DNA of 64,000 bases from NCBI RefSeq assembly GCF_900129825.1, contig NZ_FQWZ01000001.1, positions 558,001-622,000 of the forward strand, read 5' to 3'. Below, piece after piece: positions 24,906 through 34,470 of this stretch. Source of the DNA: Hydrocarboniphaga daqingensis (GTDB lineage Bacteria; Pseudomonadota; Gammaproteobacteria; Nevskiales; Nevskiaceae). The stretch's first letter is position 1; every line of letters starts with the position of its first letter. The notes under the pieces are model-generated. The model was not told the origin of the DNA, made no database searches, and saw nothing but the letters and a program-made list of their open reading frames with translations. The translations under genes and the position numbers were made by a program.

Positions 24906-26720
24906 TCAATCGGCCTTGCTGCTCTTGCGCTCGACACCCAGCACAGCGAGGAATGCTTCCTGCGGAATCTCGACGGCGCCAACCTGCTTCATGCGCTTCT
25001 TGCCCTCTTTCTGCTTTTCTAGCAGCTTCTTCTTGCGCGAAATGTCACCGCCGTAGCACTTGGCGAGCACGTTCTTGCGCATCGCCTTGACCGTCGACCG
25101 GGCGATGATCTTCGAGCCGATCGCCGCCTGAATCGCGACGTCGAACATCTGCCGCGGAATCAGTTCCTGCATACGCTCGCACAAATCCCGGCCTCGCGCA
25201 TAAGCCGCGTCGCGATGCACGATCGTGGCCAGCGCATCAACCTTATCGCCATTGACCAACACGTCGAGCTTGACCAGCGGCGCTTCCTGGAAGCGCAGGA
25301 ACTCGTACTCGAAGCTGGCGTAACCGCGCGACACGCTCTTGAGTCGATCGAAGAAGTCGAGCACCACCTCGCCCATCGGCATCTCGACTTCCATCTGCAC
25401 CTGGTTGCCGAAGTACTTGAGGTTGCGCTGCGTGCCGCGCTTTTCCATGCACAACTGCATCACCGGGCCGACGTAGTCCGGCGGCATCAGCACGCGGCAG
25501 TTGATGATCGGTTCGCGGATGTCCTCGAATTCACTGCCTTCGGGTAACTCCGCCGGATTGTCGATCTTGCGGATCTCGCCGTCGGTGCCGGTGATCTCGT
25601 AGACCACCGACGGCGCCGTGGTGATCATGTTGATGTCGTACTCGCGCTCCAGGCGTTCCTGCACGATTTCCATATGCAGCATGCCGAGAAAGCCGACGCG
25701 GAAGCCGAAACCCAGCGCGGTGGAGTTCTCGGGCTCGTACTGCAGTGCCGAGTCGTTCAGGCGCAGCTTGGACAGTGACTCGCGAAAATCTTCGAAGTCA
25801 TCGGCGTCGATCGGGAACATGCCGGCGAACACGCGCGGCTGCACCTTCTTGAAGCCCGGCAGTTGCTCGGCGCACGGGCGAGACGGGTCGGTCAGCGTGT
25901 CGCCGACCGGCGCGCCGAAGATGTCCTTGATGCCGGCGATCAGAAAGCCGACTTCGCCGGTTTCCAGTGCGTCCTTGAACACGCGCTTGGGCGTGTGCAC
26001 GCCCAGCGAGGTGATTTCGTAATCCTTGCCGGTCGACATCACGCGCATCTTCTGGCCCTTGCGGATGCGGCCATTGATGACGCGGACTAGCGAGACGACG
26101 CCCAGATAGTTGTCGAACCAGCTATCGACGATCAGCGCCTGCAGCGGCGCGTCTTCGATGCCTTTCGGCGGCGGCAGGTTCGCGATCACCGCTTCGAGCA
26201 CGTCGGGGACGTTCAGGCCGGTCTTGGCCGAAATCCGCAGCGCGTCCTGCGCCGGGATGCCGATCACGTCTTCGATTTCCTTGGCGACGCGCTCGGGCTC
26301 GGCGTTGTGCAGGTCGACCTTGTTCAGCACCGGCAGCACGTCGAGATTGAGCTCAAGCGCCGTGTAGCAGTTGGCAACCGATTGCGCCTCGACGCCCTGG
26401 CTGGCATCGACGACCAGCAGCGCGCCTTCGCAGCTGGCCAGCGAGCGGCTCACTTCGTAGCTGAAGTCGACATGGCCGGGCGTGTCGATCAGGTTGAGCT
26501 GATAGACCTCGCCGTTGCGCGCCTTGTATTCCAGCGACACGGCCTGGGCCTTGATCGTGATGCCGCGTTCGCGCTCGATCGGGTTGTTGTCGAGCACCTG
26601 GGCTTGCATTTCACGCAGCTCGAGGCCGCCGCAGATCTGGATGAAGCGATCGGCCAGCGTGGACTTGCCGTGATCGATGTGCGCGATGATGCAAAAGTTG
26701 CGGATGTTCGACTGTTTCAT
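24906..26720 (-). CDS. lepA: Elongation factor 4
   Basis: Ribosome-associated GTPase of 604 residues, proposed to act in back-translocation or initiation quality. G1 is [10 protein letters not shown]3 is DTPGHVDF and G4 is NKVDL. The C-terminal LepA-specific domain includes [15 protein letters not shown]. The ATG at 26720 (MKQSNIRNF) is chosen because LepA always starts a few residues before the first strand; a frame to 26762 would add 14 residues. Confidence 0.97.
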   Translation of the reverse strand: MKQSNIRNFCIIAHIDHGKSTLADRFIQICGGLELREMQAQVLDNNPIERERGITIKAQAVSLEYKARNGEVYQLNLIDTPGHVDFSYEVSRSLASCEGALLVVDASQGVEAQSVANCYTALELNLDVLPVLNKVDLHNAEPERVAKEIEDVIGIPAQDALRISAKTGLNVPDVLEAVIANLPPPKGIEDAPLQALIVDSWFDNYLGVVSLVRVINGRIRKGQKMRVMSTGKDYEITSLGVHTPKRVFKDALETGEVGFLIAGIKDIFGAPVGDTLTDPSRPCAEQLPGFKKVQPRVFAGMFPIDADDFEDFRESLSKLRLNDSALQYEPENSTALGFGFRVGFLGMLHMEIVQERLEREYDINMITTAPSVVYEITGTDGEIRKIDNPAELPEGSEFEDIREPIINCRVLMPPDYVGPVMQLCMEKRGTQRNLKYFGNQVQMEVEMPMGEVVLDFFDRLKSVSRGYASFEYEFLRFQEAPLVKLDVLVNGDKVDALATIVHRDAAYARGRDLCERMQELIPRQMFDVAIQAAIGSKIIARSTVKAMRKNVLAKCYGGDISRKKKLLEKQKEGKKRMKQVGAVEIPQEAFLAVLGVERKSSKAD

Positions 26721-26826
26721 AGACCGCTGCGAAAGCGCCGCACCCGGCCGGATGCCACGCAAGAAAAGAGGGGTGGCGCAGTATACCGGGCTGGCCCCAT
26801 CGGAGGCCGGTCAGCGCCCGATCGGG

Positions 26827-27084
26827 CTAGCAACCACGCGCGCGGCGCCAGTCGGCGATCGCGTCCGGGTCGAGCTGGCTGACGCACACCGCGGTGCCGT
26901 CCTGGGCGTCGAGCAGTACCGGAATCTTCAGCCCGTAGCGGCGTTGCCAGTCATCCCGGCTGTCGACGTCGGCTTCGGCCAGGCAGCCCACCAAATCCGG
27001 CCAGCGATCCAGAAGGTCGACGACCAGCTGCTCGCACAGATGGCAGCCGGAGCGGCTCAGCAACAGCAGGCCGGGCGCCGACAT
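26827..27084 (-). CDS. Glutaredoxin-like protein
   Basis: Thioredoxin-fold protein of 85 residues with a CxxC redox pair in SRSGCHLCEQL and the cis-Pro region KIPVLLD (DUF836/glutaredoxin-2 type). It probably reduces disulfides in the cytoplasm; no client is known. The start codon shares one base with the mucD stop (TGATG), so it is translated from the mucD transcript. This small gene next to mucD recurs in related genomes, as I recall. Confidence 0.87.
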   Translation of the reverse strand: MSAPGLLLLSRSGCHLCEQLVVDLLDRWPDLVGCLAEADVDSRDDWQRRYGLKIPVLLDAQDGTAVCVSQLDPDAIADWRRARGC

Positions 27085-28628
27085 CAGCGGGTGGGCACGT
27101 CCAGCGGCAAGAACGACGGCACGCCGTTGCGGTTGATCAGCACGGGGACCGTCACGCCGGGCGTCAGCAGGCCGATGATCTCGGCAAGCCGCTGCGGCGA
27201 CCCGACTTCCTGGCCAGCGATCGACTGCAGGATATCGCCACGGCGGATGCCGGCTGACTGCGCAGCGCCCGGGGTGACGCTCTCGACCAGCACACCGGCA
27301 CCGACCAAGTGCGCGCGACGCCGGATTTCCTCAGGGATCTCGATCACCTTGAGTCCCAGCAGCGCCAGTGGCGCGACCGGGGGCGGCTCGACCGGACCGG
27401 TCGCGCTGTCGGCGCCGTCGGCGACTTCGCGATCCTGATTGTCGAGCTCGCCGACTTCGACCTTGATCGTCACCTGCTTGCCGTCGCGCTGCATCACCAG
27501 CGGCACGACCTCGCCCGGATCAACATTGCCGACCAGCGGCGGTAGCGCGGTGGAAACCTGCAATTCGCTGCCGTTGAAGCTGAGAATCACGTCGCCCGCC
27601 TTGATGCCGGCGCGCTCGGCCGGACTACCGGGCATCACGCGGGCCACCAAGGCACCCACCGGACGTTCCATGCCAAAGGTCTGAGCCAGATTGCGGTCGA
27701 CTTCCTGGACAACGACGCCGAGCCAACCGCGTGTGACACGGCCCCGGTCCTTGAGCTGGCGCGCGACCTTGGCGGCCACGTCGATCGGAATCGAGAAGCT
27801 GACGCCTTGGTAGCCGCCCGACTGCGAGTAGATCTGCGAATTGACGCCGACGACTTCGCCGTCGAGGTTGAACAGCGGACCGCCCGAATTGCCAGGGTTG
27901 ATTGCCACGTCGGTCTGCACGAACGGCACGTACTGCTCGGACACCAGGTTACGTCCCTTGGCCGAGACGATGCCGGCCGTGACCGAGTAGTCGAAGCCGA
28001 ACGGTGAGCCGATCGCCAGCACCCATTGGCCCGGACGCAGCTTGGAGTATTCGCCAAGCTTGACCGCCGGCAGACCCTTGGCGTCGATCTTCAGCAGTGC
28101 GATGTCGCTACGTTCGTCCGAGCCGACCACCTGCGCCGTGAACTGACGCCGGTCGAGCAGGCGCACGATCACTTCCTTGGCGTCCTGGACGACGTGGTAG
28201 TTGGTCAGCACATAGCCGTCTTCCCACAGGATGAATCCCGAGCCCAGCGGCTGCGGCGCGCCGGACGGCGCATCGCCGCCGTCGTCGGGCTGCAGTTCGC
28301 CCAGCGGGCCGTCCGGGTAGGCCGGCGACGGCAGCGCGCCGTCTGGTGGCTCAGCACCGTTCTGTTCGAGGAAGCGGCGGAACCATTCCGGCGCGTTCTG
28401 CAGGCCGTCTTCCGATTCGCTGCCGCCACCCAGCGCCGGGCCCGAGCCCGGCAGTGCCGACACGGTGCTGATATTGACCACCGACGGGCTGGCGCGCTCG
28501 ACCAGGTCGGCAAAATCGGGATAACCGCCAGTGGAGGAAGGACGCGAACAGGACGACAGCGCCAATAGCGACAAGAACCCGACCAACGCGGTCAGGATCC
28601 GCCGCGGCTGGCCTGCAACTTCGATCAT
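27084..28628 (-). CDS. mucD: DegP/MucD-family periplasmic serine protease
   Basis: HtrA-type protease and chaperone of 514 residues that removes misfolded envelope proteins. The N-terminus has a hydrophobic segment ending LALSSC, which could be a lipoprotein box, so the protein may be membrane-anchored. The trypsin-fold triad is His145 (TNYHVV), Asp175 (SDIALLKI) and Ser248 (NPGNSGGP). Two PDZ domains follow (about 310-390 and 430-510). The segment at about 60-130 is Gly/Asp/Pro-rich and longer than usual. I chose the ATG at 28628; one at 28667 would add 13 charged residues before the signal. A terminator separates it from rseA, so it probably has its own promoter within 28629-28770. Confidence 0.94.
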   Translation of the reverse strand: MIEVAGQPRRILTALVGFLSLLALSSCSRPSSTGGYPDFADLVERASPSVVNISTVSALPGSGPALGGGSESEDGLQNAPEWFRRFLEQNGAEPPDGALPSPAYPDGPLGELQPDDGGDAPSGAPQPLGSGFILWEDGYVLTNYHVVQDAKEVIVRLLDRRQFTAQVVGSDERSDIALLKIDAKGLPAVKLGEYSKLRPGQWVLAIGSPFGFDYSVTAGIVSAKGRNLVSEQYVPFVQTDVAINPGNSGGPLFNLDGEVVGVNSQIYSQSGGYQGVSFSIPIDVAAKVARQLKDRGRVTRGWLGVVVQEVDRNLAQTFGMERPVGALVARVMPGSPAERAGIKAGDVILSFNGSELQVSTALPPLVGNVDPGEVVPLVMQRDGKQVTIKVEVGELDNQDREVADGADSATGPVEPPPVAPLALLGLKVIEIPEEIRRRAHLVGAGVLVESVTPGAAQSAGIRRGDILQSIAGQEVGSPQRLAEIIGLLTPGVTVPVLINRNGVPSFLPLDVPTR

Positions 28629-28770
28629 GGGGGTCAAACTCCGTGGCCCGCGCGCCCGGTCGGGCATTCCAATAGGGTTGTCATTCTAGGGCGTTCGGGG
28701 ACGAAAGAAACGCGGCGCGGCGGGAAACCACCGTTTCGCGGTCGCGGCAACCCGACAAAAGCCGGACAGC

Positions 28771-28793
28771 AAAAGGGCCGCATCGCGCGGCCC
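28771..28793 (-). terminator. Intrinsic terminator after rseA
   Basis: On the minus strand a 7-bp GC stem (GGGCCGC / GCGGCCC) with a 5-nt loop is followed by TTTT, 26 bp after the rseA stop. It would end the rpoE-rseA transcript before mucD. Confidence 0.75.
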
Positions 28794-28819
28794 CTGCCCC
28801 CCACCCTGCGAACGAGGTA

Positions 28820-29449
28820 TCAGCGAGAGGCTTCAGCGGCCAGCGCGCTGGTGTCGAAGCGGACGTACCGGGCGCCGTCGCCGTAGGCAGCGGCCGCATT
28901 GCGGCTGGCGATGTAGTCGCGCAGCAGCGCCGCATATTCCTCGTCGGCGAACGTCGTGCCGTTGTTATCGCCGGTCAGCGATACGGCCTGCAGGCGCCCC
29001 ATGCTGCGGCCAACCGGCAGGCTGATCGTGCCGGCCAAGGGGTTGCCGACACGGACGCTGGCACCGGCTCCTTCGCCAGCGCCGCCGGCAGCAAAGCCGG
29101 CATCGTGTTGTTGGGGGGCCAGGAACAGCATTGCCGCCGCGCCCATCGAGGCGGCAGCCGCCAGCCCGACCGCCGGTCGCCACGGCAGCGTGGCGACGCG
29201 GCGACGGAACGCCGCCAAGTCGACAACGCGCCCCGTGCGGCGCGGCTCTTCGAGCGCCGCCATGACGCCGGCACAGATGCAGGGCTGGCCGTCGAGTACG
29301 CGAGTCCCTTCGGCAGCCTCGCGGCTCAGATGCCAACGGCTCCACTGCTGCCCGAGGCCGGGCTGGCGATCCATCTCAGCCAGCAAGCGGTCCAGTTCGG
29401 CATCGCTGCATTCGCCATCGACAAGAGCAGACAGAGATTCTTGGGACAT
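28820..29449 (-). CDS. rseA: Sigma-E factor negative regulatory protein RseA
   Basis: Inner-membrane anti-sigma factor of 209 residues. The N-terminal cytoplasmic domain (LSALVDGECSDAELDRLL, then WSRWHLSREAAEG) matches the RseA sigma-binding fold. A membrane helix is at about 93-111. The periplasmic part is Gly/Ala-rich and the target of stress proteases. It is the second gene after rpoE. No rseB follows; the next gene is mucD, after a terminator. Confidence 0.93.
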   Translation of the reverse strand: MSQESLSALVDGECSDAELDRLLAEMDRQPGLGQQWSRWHLSREAAEGTRVLDGQPCICAGVMAALEEPRRTGRVVDLAAFRRRVATLPWRPAVGLAAAASMGAAAMLFLAPQQHDAGFAAGGAGEGAGASVRVGNPLAGTISLPVGRSMGRLQAVSLTGDNNGTTFADEEYAALLRDYIASRNAAAAYGDGARYVRFDTSALAAEASR

Positions 29450-29503
29450 TCGTTCTCGACCTGTGAGACGTGGACCGGACGCGCGATTCAGCGCAGGTAC
29501 AGG

Positions 29504-29531
29504 CTAAACCACTTTCCGGCGACTAAGTTCC
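29504..29531 (-). promoter_or_regulatory. Possible sigma-E promoter ahead of rseA
   Basis: On the minus strand GGAACTT (29531-29525) matches the sigma-E -35 consensus exactly. After a 16-nt spacer the -10 region reads TTTAG, a poor match to TCTGA. It lies in the 135-bp gap between rpoE and rseA, so it would drive rseA alone. The -35 is convincing by eye, the -10 is not. Confidence 0.3.
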
Positions 29532-29584
29532 AGCTTGTTACAAAATGTTCCGGCTGCGATCCGTCGCGGCGAGCTCCAGACGGA

Positions 29585-30157
29585 TCAGTTCAGCAGCGGC
29601 TGGACCACGGCGTCAATGGCCTCGCGAGCCCGGAAAATGCGCGAACGCACCGTTCCGATCGGGCAATTCATCACCTCGGCGATCTCCTCGTACGACAGTC
29701 CGTCGAGCTCGCGCAGCGTGATCGCCTGACGCAGGTCGGGCGGCAGCTTGGCGATGGTTTCGGCGACTTTGCGCTTGAGTTCGTCGGACAGCAGCATCGA
29801 TTCGGGCGTGTCGACGTCCGACAAGTGCTCGGTGTGGCCGTACTGCTCGGCGTCGCCGACGTCGATGTCCTGCGTGGACGGCCGGCGACCCCGGGCGACG
29901 ATGTAGTTCTTGGCAGTGTTGATGCCGATCCGGTACAGCCAGGTGTAGAACGCGCTCTGGCCGCGGAAGCCATTGAGCGCGCGGTAGGCCTTGATGAAGG
30001 TTTCCTGAGCCACATCCGGGGCGTCGGCGTCGCCCACGAGGCGGCTGACCAACTGGATGATCTTGTATTGGTACTTCCGCACCAGCAGTTCGAAAGCGCG
30101 CTTGTCGCCCTGCTGGGCTCGCTCCACCAACTGCTCGTCGACGTTGTCTTCGCTCAT
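29585..30157 (-). CDS. rpoE: RNA polymerase sigma factor RpoE (AlgU)
   Basis: Extracytoplasmic-function sigma factor of 190 residues for envelope stress. Region 2 includes DVAQETFIKAYRALNGFRGQ and the -10-melting WLYRIGINTAKNY; region 4 has LPPDLRQAITLRELDGLSYE and the helix-turn-helix PIGTVRSRIFRARE. It is adjacent to and divergent from nadB, as in E. coli and Pseudomonas. The 96-bp gap holds both promoters; I could not find a clear sigma-E consensus there. Confidence 0.97.
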   Translation of the reverse strand: MSEDNVDEQLVERAQQGDKRAFELLVRKYQYKIIQLVSRLVGDADAPDVAQETFIKAYRALNGFRGQSAFYTWLYRIGINTAKNYIVARGRRPSTQDIDVGDAEQYGHTEHLSDVDTPESMLLSDELKRKVAETIAKLPPDLRQAITLRELDGLSYEEIAEVMNCPIGTVRSRIFRAREAIDAVVQPLLN

Positions 30158-30253
30158 GCGCGGCCGCGCGGCCTTCGCCTTGTCTATGACGCTAAAATGA
30201 ATGGAGACCGCGCGCCCCGGGCGGCCAGCACATTAGTCTAACGAATCCAGACC

Positions 30254-31918
30254 ATGAGTGAACCCAAGGAGCGCCCGCCGGTTCTGATCATCGGCAGCGG
30301 TGCCGCCGGCCTTACCTGTGCACTGAAGCTTGCGCGCCACGGCATCGCGAGCACGGTGGTATCCAAAGCCCAACTCGAATCGGGCGCGACGCTGTGGGCC
30401 CAAGGCGGCATTTCGGCGGTGTTCGACGAGGACGACTCGCTCGAAGCGCATGTGCGCGACACGCTGATCGCCGGCGCCGGCCTGTGCGAAGACGCCGCCG
30501 TGCGCTTCACCGTCGAGCGCGGGCCGGGTGTCGTGCGCTGGCTGCAGGAATCGGGCGTCGACTTCACACGCGAAAACGGCAGCGACGGCCGTCTGCACCT
30601 GACGCGCGAAGGCGGCCATAGCCATCGGCGCGTCGTGCATGCCGCCGATGCGACAGGCCACGCGGTTGAAACGACGCTGGCGGGCTTGGCTGCCGCCAAT
30701 CCGCTGATCCACGTGCGCGAGCGCTCGATTTCACTGGATCTGATCCTCGATGCGCATCGCGAGCGGGTGATCGGCGCTTATTTGTACGACCGGCGAACCC
30801 GCCGCGTCGAAGCAGTGCCAGCGCAATGCGTGGTGTTGGCCAGCGGCGGCGCCAACCAGGTGTACCTGTATTCGAGCAACCCGTTCGGTGCATCGGGCGA
30901 CGGCATCGCGATGGCCTGGCGTGCCGGCTGCCGCGTCGCCAACATGGAATTCATGCAGTTCCATCCGACGATCCTGTACAACCCGGGTCTCGGCGGCAGC
31001 GCCAGCGGTGGCGCCGCCAACGGCGGGGCCGCTCCGGCCCAGGGCGCGCGCTCGTTCCTGATCAGCGAAGCGCTGCGCGGCGAAGGGGCGGTCCTGCGGC
31101 TGCCGACGACCGGCGAGCGCTTCATGCCGCGCTTCGACCCTCGCGAAGAACTGGCACCGCGCGACATCGTGGCCCGCGCGATCGACCACGAAATGAAGCG
31201 ACTGGGTCTGTCGTACGTGCATCTGGACATCACGCACAAAAGCCCGGCCTTCATCGAAGAGCATTTTCCGAGCATTCACGCCCACTGTTTGTCGCTGGGC
31301 TTGGACATCACACGGCAGCCGATTCCAGTGGTGCCGGCCGCCCATTTCACCTGCGGCGGCGTGCTGACCGACCTTGCCGGCCGCACCGATGTTCAAGGCT
31401 TGTATGCCGCTGGCGAAACCGCCTGCACCGGGCTGCACGGCGCCAACCGCCTGGCGTCCAATTCGATCCTCGAATGCCTGGTGTTTGGCGAAGCCGTGGC
31501 GGACAACATCGCCGACAGTTTGCTGACGATGCCGCCGATGCAGCCGCTACAGCCTTGGGATGAGTCGCGCGTTTCGCATTCCGACGAAGATGTGGTCGTG
31601 TCGCACAACTGGCTGGAGCTGCGCACGTTCATGTGGGACTACGTCGGCATCGTGCGCACGACCAAGCGCCTGGTCCGCGCGTTGAACCGCATTTCGCTGC
31701 TGCAACAGGAAATCCAGGATTTTTACGGCAACTATCGCGTTGATCACCACTTGATCGAGTTGCGCAATCTGGCCGTTTGCGCCGATCTGATTGTGCGCTC
31801 GGCGCTGGCGCGTCACGAATCGCGCGGCTTGCACTACACGCTCGATTATCCTCAGACGCTGCCGCAGGCACTGCCGACGATCCTGCCCGGCCGACGTCTC
31901 GGCATCGGAGCCCGCTGA
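30254..31918 (+). CDS. nadB: L-aspartate oxidase
   Basis: FAD enzyme of 554 residues that oxidises L-aspartate to iminoaspartate, the first step of NAD synthesis. The dinucleotide-binding motif is [28 protein letters not shown] and [17 protein letters not shown] are typical of NadB and distinguish it from SdhA. The [18 protein letters not shown] block is also intact. A Gly/Ala-rich insert sits near 250-262 ([15 protein letters not shown]). nadA and nadC are not nearby; nadD is at 56 kb. Confidence 0.95.
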   Translation: MSEPKERPPVLIIGSGAAGLTCALKLARHGIASTVVSKAQLESGATLWAQGGISAVFDEDDSLEAHVRDTLIAGAGLCEDAAVRFTVERGPGVVRWLQESGVDFTRENGSDGRLHLTREGGHSHRRVVHAADATGHAVETTLAGLAAANPLIHVRERSISLDLILDAHRERVIGAYLYDRRTRRVEAVPAQCVVLASGGANQVYLYSSNPFGASGDGIAMAWRAGCRVANMEFMQFHPTILYNPGLGGSASGGAANGGAAPAQGARSFLISEALRGEGAVLRLPTTGERFMPRFDPREELAPRDIVARAIDHEMKRLGLSYVHLDITHKSPAFIEEHFPSIHAHCLSLGLDITRQPIPVVPAAHFTCGGVLTDLAGRTDVQGLYAAGETACTGLHGANRLASNSILECLVFGEAVADNIADSLLTMPPMQPLQPWDESRVSHSDEDVVVSHNWLELRTFMWDYVGIVRTTKRLVRALNRISLLQQEIQDFYGNYRVDHHLIELRNLAVCADLIVRSALARHESRGLHYTLDYPQTLPQALPTILPGRRLGIGAR

Positions 31919-31919
31919 C

Positions 31920-32846
31920 ATGAACACAACGAGCAAGCCCAACCCGTCGCGCACCGTGCTGGTCACGGGCGCCACCGGCTTCATCGGCAGCGCGCTGGTC
32001 GCGCAACTGCTGGCACGCGGCGACTCGGTCGTTGCACTGAGCCGCAATGCGACCAAGGCGCGGCGCAAGCTCGGCGCGCGCGTGCAGATCGTTGAGTCCC
32101 TGGCGCAGATTGCGCCATCGGCGGTAATCGACGCCGTCGTCAATCTGGCCGGCGAGCCGCTCGCCGGCGGGCCTTGGAGTGCCGCGCGCAAACAGCGTTT
32201 CGTCGACAGCCGCGTGCAGACGACCGCCCAGCTGATCGACCTGTTCGAACGCCTGGCGTCACCACCGGCGGTACTGGTCAACGGCTCGGCGGTGGGCTAC
32301 TACGGCGAGCGCGGCGACGACACGCTCGACGAGCGCGATGGACCGCGCGACGAATTCCTGTCGACGCTGTGCCAGCAGTGGGAAGCCGAAGCGCGACGTG
32401 CCGACATGCTCGGCGTGCGCGTGTGCCTGCTGCGCACGGGCCTGGTCTTGGGTGCCGGCGGCGGCCTGCTGGCACCGCTGCTGCTGTCGAGCCGGCTGGG
32501 CCTGGGCGCGGTGTTTGCCGATGGCCGGCAGTGGCAGCCCTGGATCCACATCGACGATGAAATCGGGCTGATCCTGCACTTGATCGATCACCCGACCCTG
32601 AGCGGCCCGTTCAACGCCACGTCGCCAGAACCGGTGACGCAACGCGAACTGATGGACATACTCGCAACCGTCCTGAAGCGCCCGCGCTGGCTGCGGGTAC
32701 CGGCATCACTGCTCAAGCTCAGCGGCGAGATGTCAGTACTGTTTATGGTCAGCCAGCGCGTATTGCCGACGTTCGCACTCGAATCCGGCTACGTGTTCCG
32801 CTACCCGGCGTTGGCAACCGCGCTGCGACAGATCATCGGCCGCTGA
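31920..32846 (+). CDS. TIGR01777-family NAD(P)-dependent epimerase/SDR
   Basis: Atypical short-chain dehydrogenase of 308 residues related to E. coli YfcH. The nucleotide motif VTGATGFIGSAL is at the N-terminus and the NLAGEPLAGGPWSAARKQ block defines the family. The SAVGYYGERGDD segment carries the catalytic Tyr region, and a C-terminal helical DUF1731 domain starts near RWLRVPASLLKL. The real substrate is unknown. The ATG overlaps one base after the nadB stop, so both are likely on one transcript. Confidence 0.9.
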   Translation: MNTTSKPNPSRTVLVTGATGFIGSALVAQLLARGDSVVALSRNATKARRKLGARVQIVESLAQIAPSAVIDAVVNLAGEPLAGGPWSAARKQRFVDSRVQTTAQLIDLFERLASPPAVLVNGSAVGYYGERGDDTLDERDGPRDEFLSTLCQQWEAEARRADMLGVRVCLLRTGLVLGAGGGLLAPLLLSSRLGLGAVFADGRQWQPWIHIDDEIGLILHLIDHPTLSGPFNATSPEPVTQRELMDILATVLKRPRWLRVPASLLKLSGEMSVLFMVSQRVLPTFALESGYVFRYPALATALRQIIGR

Positions 32847-32850
32847 AGAC

Positions 32851-33396
32851 TCAGGGCGCCGCTTCAGGCCACTGCTGCGGCACTTTGCGGATTTTGGCAG
32901 TGTCGTAGCCCATGTCGGCGATCATCTTCTCGTAGCGAGCGTAGTCGCCCGCGCTGATCGACGGTGTGCGTGCCATCAGCCAGACATAGTCACGCTTGTT
33001 GCGCGCCACGATCGTTGCCGAATAGTCCGGCTCGACGAATGCGATGCGGTATTCGCCCTTGAACGGCCAGATGAACTGCATTCCCCACTCGGCGTTGTTC
33101 GTCCCTTCGACGACGTAGCCGGTCGGATGGTAGATCTTGACCGGCGCATCGAAGCTGCCCTTGCGCATGCGGAACTCGGTCTTGATCGAGCCGTCCGGAT
33201 GCAGCGTGTAGGTTTCGATCGCGTTGTAGGCCTTGCTCTCGGGCGGCAGCGGAATCGCCGCGATCACATACCAAGGCCCCATAAAACGCTGCAGATCGAC
33301 GCTGTCCATCAGCGGTGTTGGTTTCATCGTGTTGCCTCCCAAGCCGGCGCAGGCCGAAAGACTCGCCGCAAGCAGTAACGCCAGAATTGCACGCAT
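32851..33396 (-). CDS. blc: Bacterial lipocalin (Blc-like outer-membrane lipoprotein)
   Basis: Lipoprotein of 181 residues. The signal ends in the lipobox LSAC with Cys16. The lipocalin GxW motif is seen in FMGPWYVIAAIP, with the later KRDYVWLMARTP and DTAKIRKVPQ matching Blc. Lipocalins of this kind bind lysophospholipids or fatty acids at the outer membrane under stress. It is convergent with the SDR gene, with 4 bp between the stop codons. Confidence 0.93.
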   Translation of the reverse strand: MRAILALLLAASLSACAGLGGNTMKPTPLMDSVDLQRFMGPWYVIAAIPLPPESKAYNAIETYTLHPDGSIKTEFRMRKGSFDAPVKIYHPTGYVVEGTNNAEWGMQFIWPFKGEYRIAFVEPDYSATIVARNKRDYVWLMARTPSISAGDYARYEKMIADMGYDTAKIRKVPQQWPEAAP

Positions 33397-33431
33397 GGTG
33401 TCGTATCTCGTTGAAATGGCATCGATGTCAG

Positions 33432-33923
33432 TTACGGCTTGCGACCTGCCGCGGATGCGCGTCGACGATGCAACAGCAGTAACGCGCGCAATCTTCGTTG
33501 GGCGTCTGCGGTCAACTCGTCACCGAGCAAGACACGGCTATTGCGGCGACCCGCTGCCCCGCCGCTGGTATAGCGCAGATTGAGAATGATCAGACGATCG
33601 CCGAGAAAACTGTCGGCCGCGAGATCGGCCTCGGCATGGGCGCCATTGGCCTGCCACAGCTGCCAGCCGCGATCGGCTTGCCAGAGCAAGCGCGTGATGC
33701 TGCGTGGCCCGTAGCCGAACGCGGTGTGACGCCGCAGATGGAACCAACTCAGGCCGAACCCGACCGCGAGACCGAGCATCGGCAGGCCGGGCGGCATCGC
33801 GAACGAAATCAGCATCAGCGGCACGATGTGCAGCGCATACAGCCATCGCAGGGCTCGCGCCGATGGCGTGAGCCTCAAGTCCAGCGTTGCGTCAAACGTG
33901 GACCCGGAACTGGCGAATGACAT
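33432..33923 (-). CDS. YgfX/CptA-like membrane protein
   Basis: A 163-residue protein with two adjacent membrane helices (about 30-46 and 48-62) and a soluble C-terminal part. Its size, topology, and 32-bp overlap with sdhE match the ygfX-ygfY (cptA-cptB) pair. YgfX was reported as a membrane partner of SdhE and, in E. coli, as a cytoskeleton-targeting toxin. The sequence is weakly conserved here, so the assignment rests largely on context. Confidence 0.72.
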   Translation of the reverse strand: MSFASSGSTFDATLDLRLTPSARALRWLYALHIVPLMLISFAMPPGLPMLGLAVGFGLSWFHLRRHTAFGYGPRSITRLLWQADRGWQLWQANGAHAEADLAADSFLGDRLIILNLRYTSGGAAGRRNSRVLLGDELTADAQRRLRALLLLHRRRASAAGRKP

Positions 33924-34131
33924 CAGCGTACTGCGGCGGAACCGGGGCGTAGTCCATCACCCAGGCCCAGATATCCGGCTCTTCTGCCGTTTCCAGCAGG
34001 CTGACAAAAGCAGCGCGCTCAGTTTCGCTGGCTGTCGCGAAGTGATGCTCGTAATAGCGCGTGACGACGATGTCGAGCTCCTTCATGCCTCGACGAAGCA
34101 GCCAGCGCAGACGGGGATTTTCATCGGTCAT
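33892..34131 (-). CDS. sdhE: Succinate dehydrogenase assembly factor SdhE
   Basis: Small helical protein of 79 residues that promotes covalent FAD attachment to SdhA. The RGMKELD motif is present (LLRRGMKELDIVV) and the WVMDYAPVP segment is typical. It lies 339 bp downstream of sdhB, separated by hairpin repeats, and overlaps the YgfX-like gene. Confidence 0.93.
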   Translation of the reverse strand: MTDENPRLRWLLRRGMKELDIVVTRYYEHHFATASETERAAFVSLLETAEEPDIWAWVMDYAPVPPQYADVIRQFRVHV

Positions 34132-34243
34132 CGAATTGCTCGGTGGGGCCAGCGCACAACAACAACCGTCTTTTCACGCGGGGTGCCGCACAACGTCGCC
34201 AACCGGCGCAGCAATCGTCCCGGCAGGGTCGACCGACAGGCGC

Positions 34244-34340
34244 ATCGTGGATCGCCATCCATGGCGCAACTGCAGTCGAGAATCGGAGCCCGGCCCGGCC
34301 ATCCATGGCCGGGCGTTCGGCGAACCCTTGATGCCATTCA
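34244..34340. repeat. 97-bp palindrome-bearing repeat, copy A
   Basis: Copy A of a direct repeat pair (copy B starts 112 bp later). The inner block has a perfect inverted repeat CCCGGCCAT-CC-ATGGCCGGG and, near its left end, a GCCAT-CC-ATGGC hairpin. The right end reads GTTCGGCGAACCCTTGATGC. The middle 10-15 bases differ between copies, while the rest is almost identical. This looks like a REP-type extragenic palindromic unit. Confidence 0.9.
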
Positions 34341-34355
34341 CTGCCACACAACAAC

Positions 34356-34452
34356 ATCATGGATCGCCGTCCATGGCGCGACGACAACTGAGAATCGGAG
34401 CCCGGCCCGGCCATCCATGGCCGGGCGTTCGGCGAACCCTTGATGCCATTCA
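34356..34452. repeat. 97-bp palindrome-bearing repeat, copy B
   Basis: Second copy, same length and order as copy A, with differences concentrated in the central ten bases and two positions near the left end. Its right end merges with a longer hairpin next to the sdhB stop. Confidence 0.9.
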
Positions 34453-34468
34453 TGGCATCAAGGGTTCG
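34433..34468 (-). terminator. 17-bp perfect hairpin directly after sdhB
   Basis: An inverted repeat with 17-bp arms (left arm CGAACCCTTGATGCCAT) and a 2-nt loop, ending 3 bp from the sdhB stop codon. It lacks a T-run. It would form a very stable RNA stem, suited to protecting the sdh mRNA end or blocking read-through to sdhE. Confidence 0.6.
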
Positions 34469-34470
34469 CC

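Larger units (their letters stand above)
34132..34470. other. 339-bp gene-free region between sdhE and sdhB: palindromic repeats
   Basis: The part at 34244-34468 holds two 97-bp direct copies and several hairpins (listed separately). The part at 34132-34243 shows nothing I recognise. On the minus strand the region is the 3' end of the sdhCDAB message and the leader of sdhE. Confidence 0.8.

Noticed and set aside
34121..34453. Short open frames within the 97-bp repeats
   Set aside because: They translate the repeat palindromes and show no start signal or conserved sequence.
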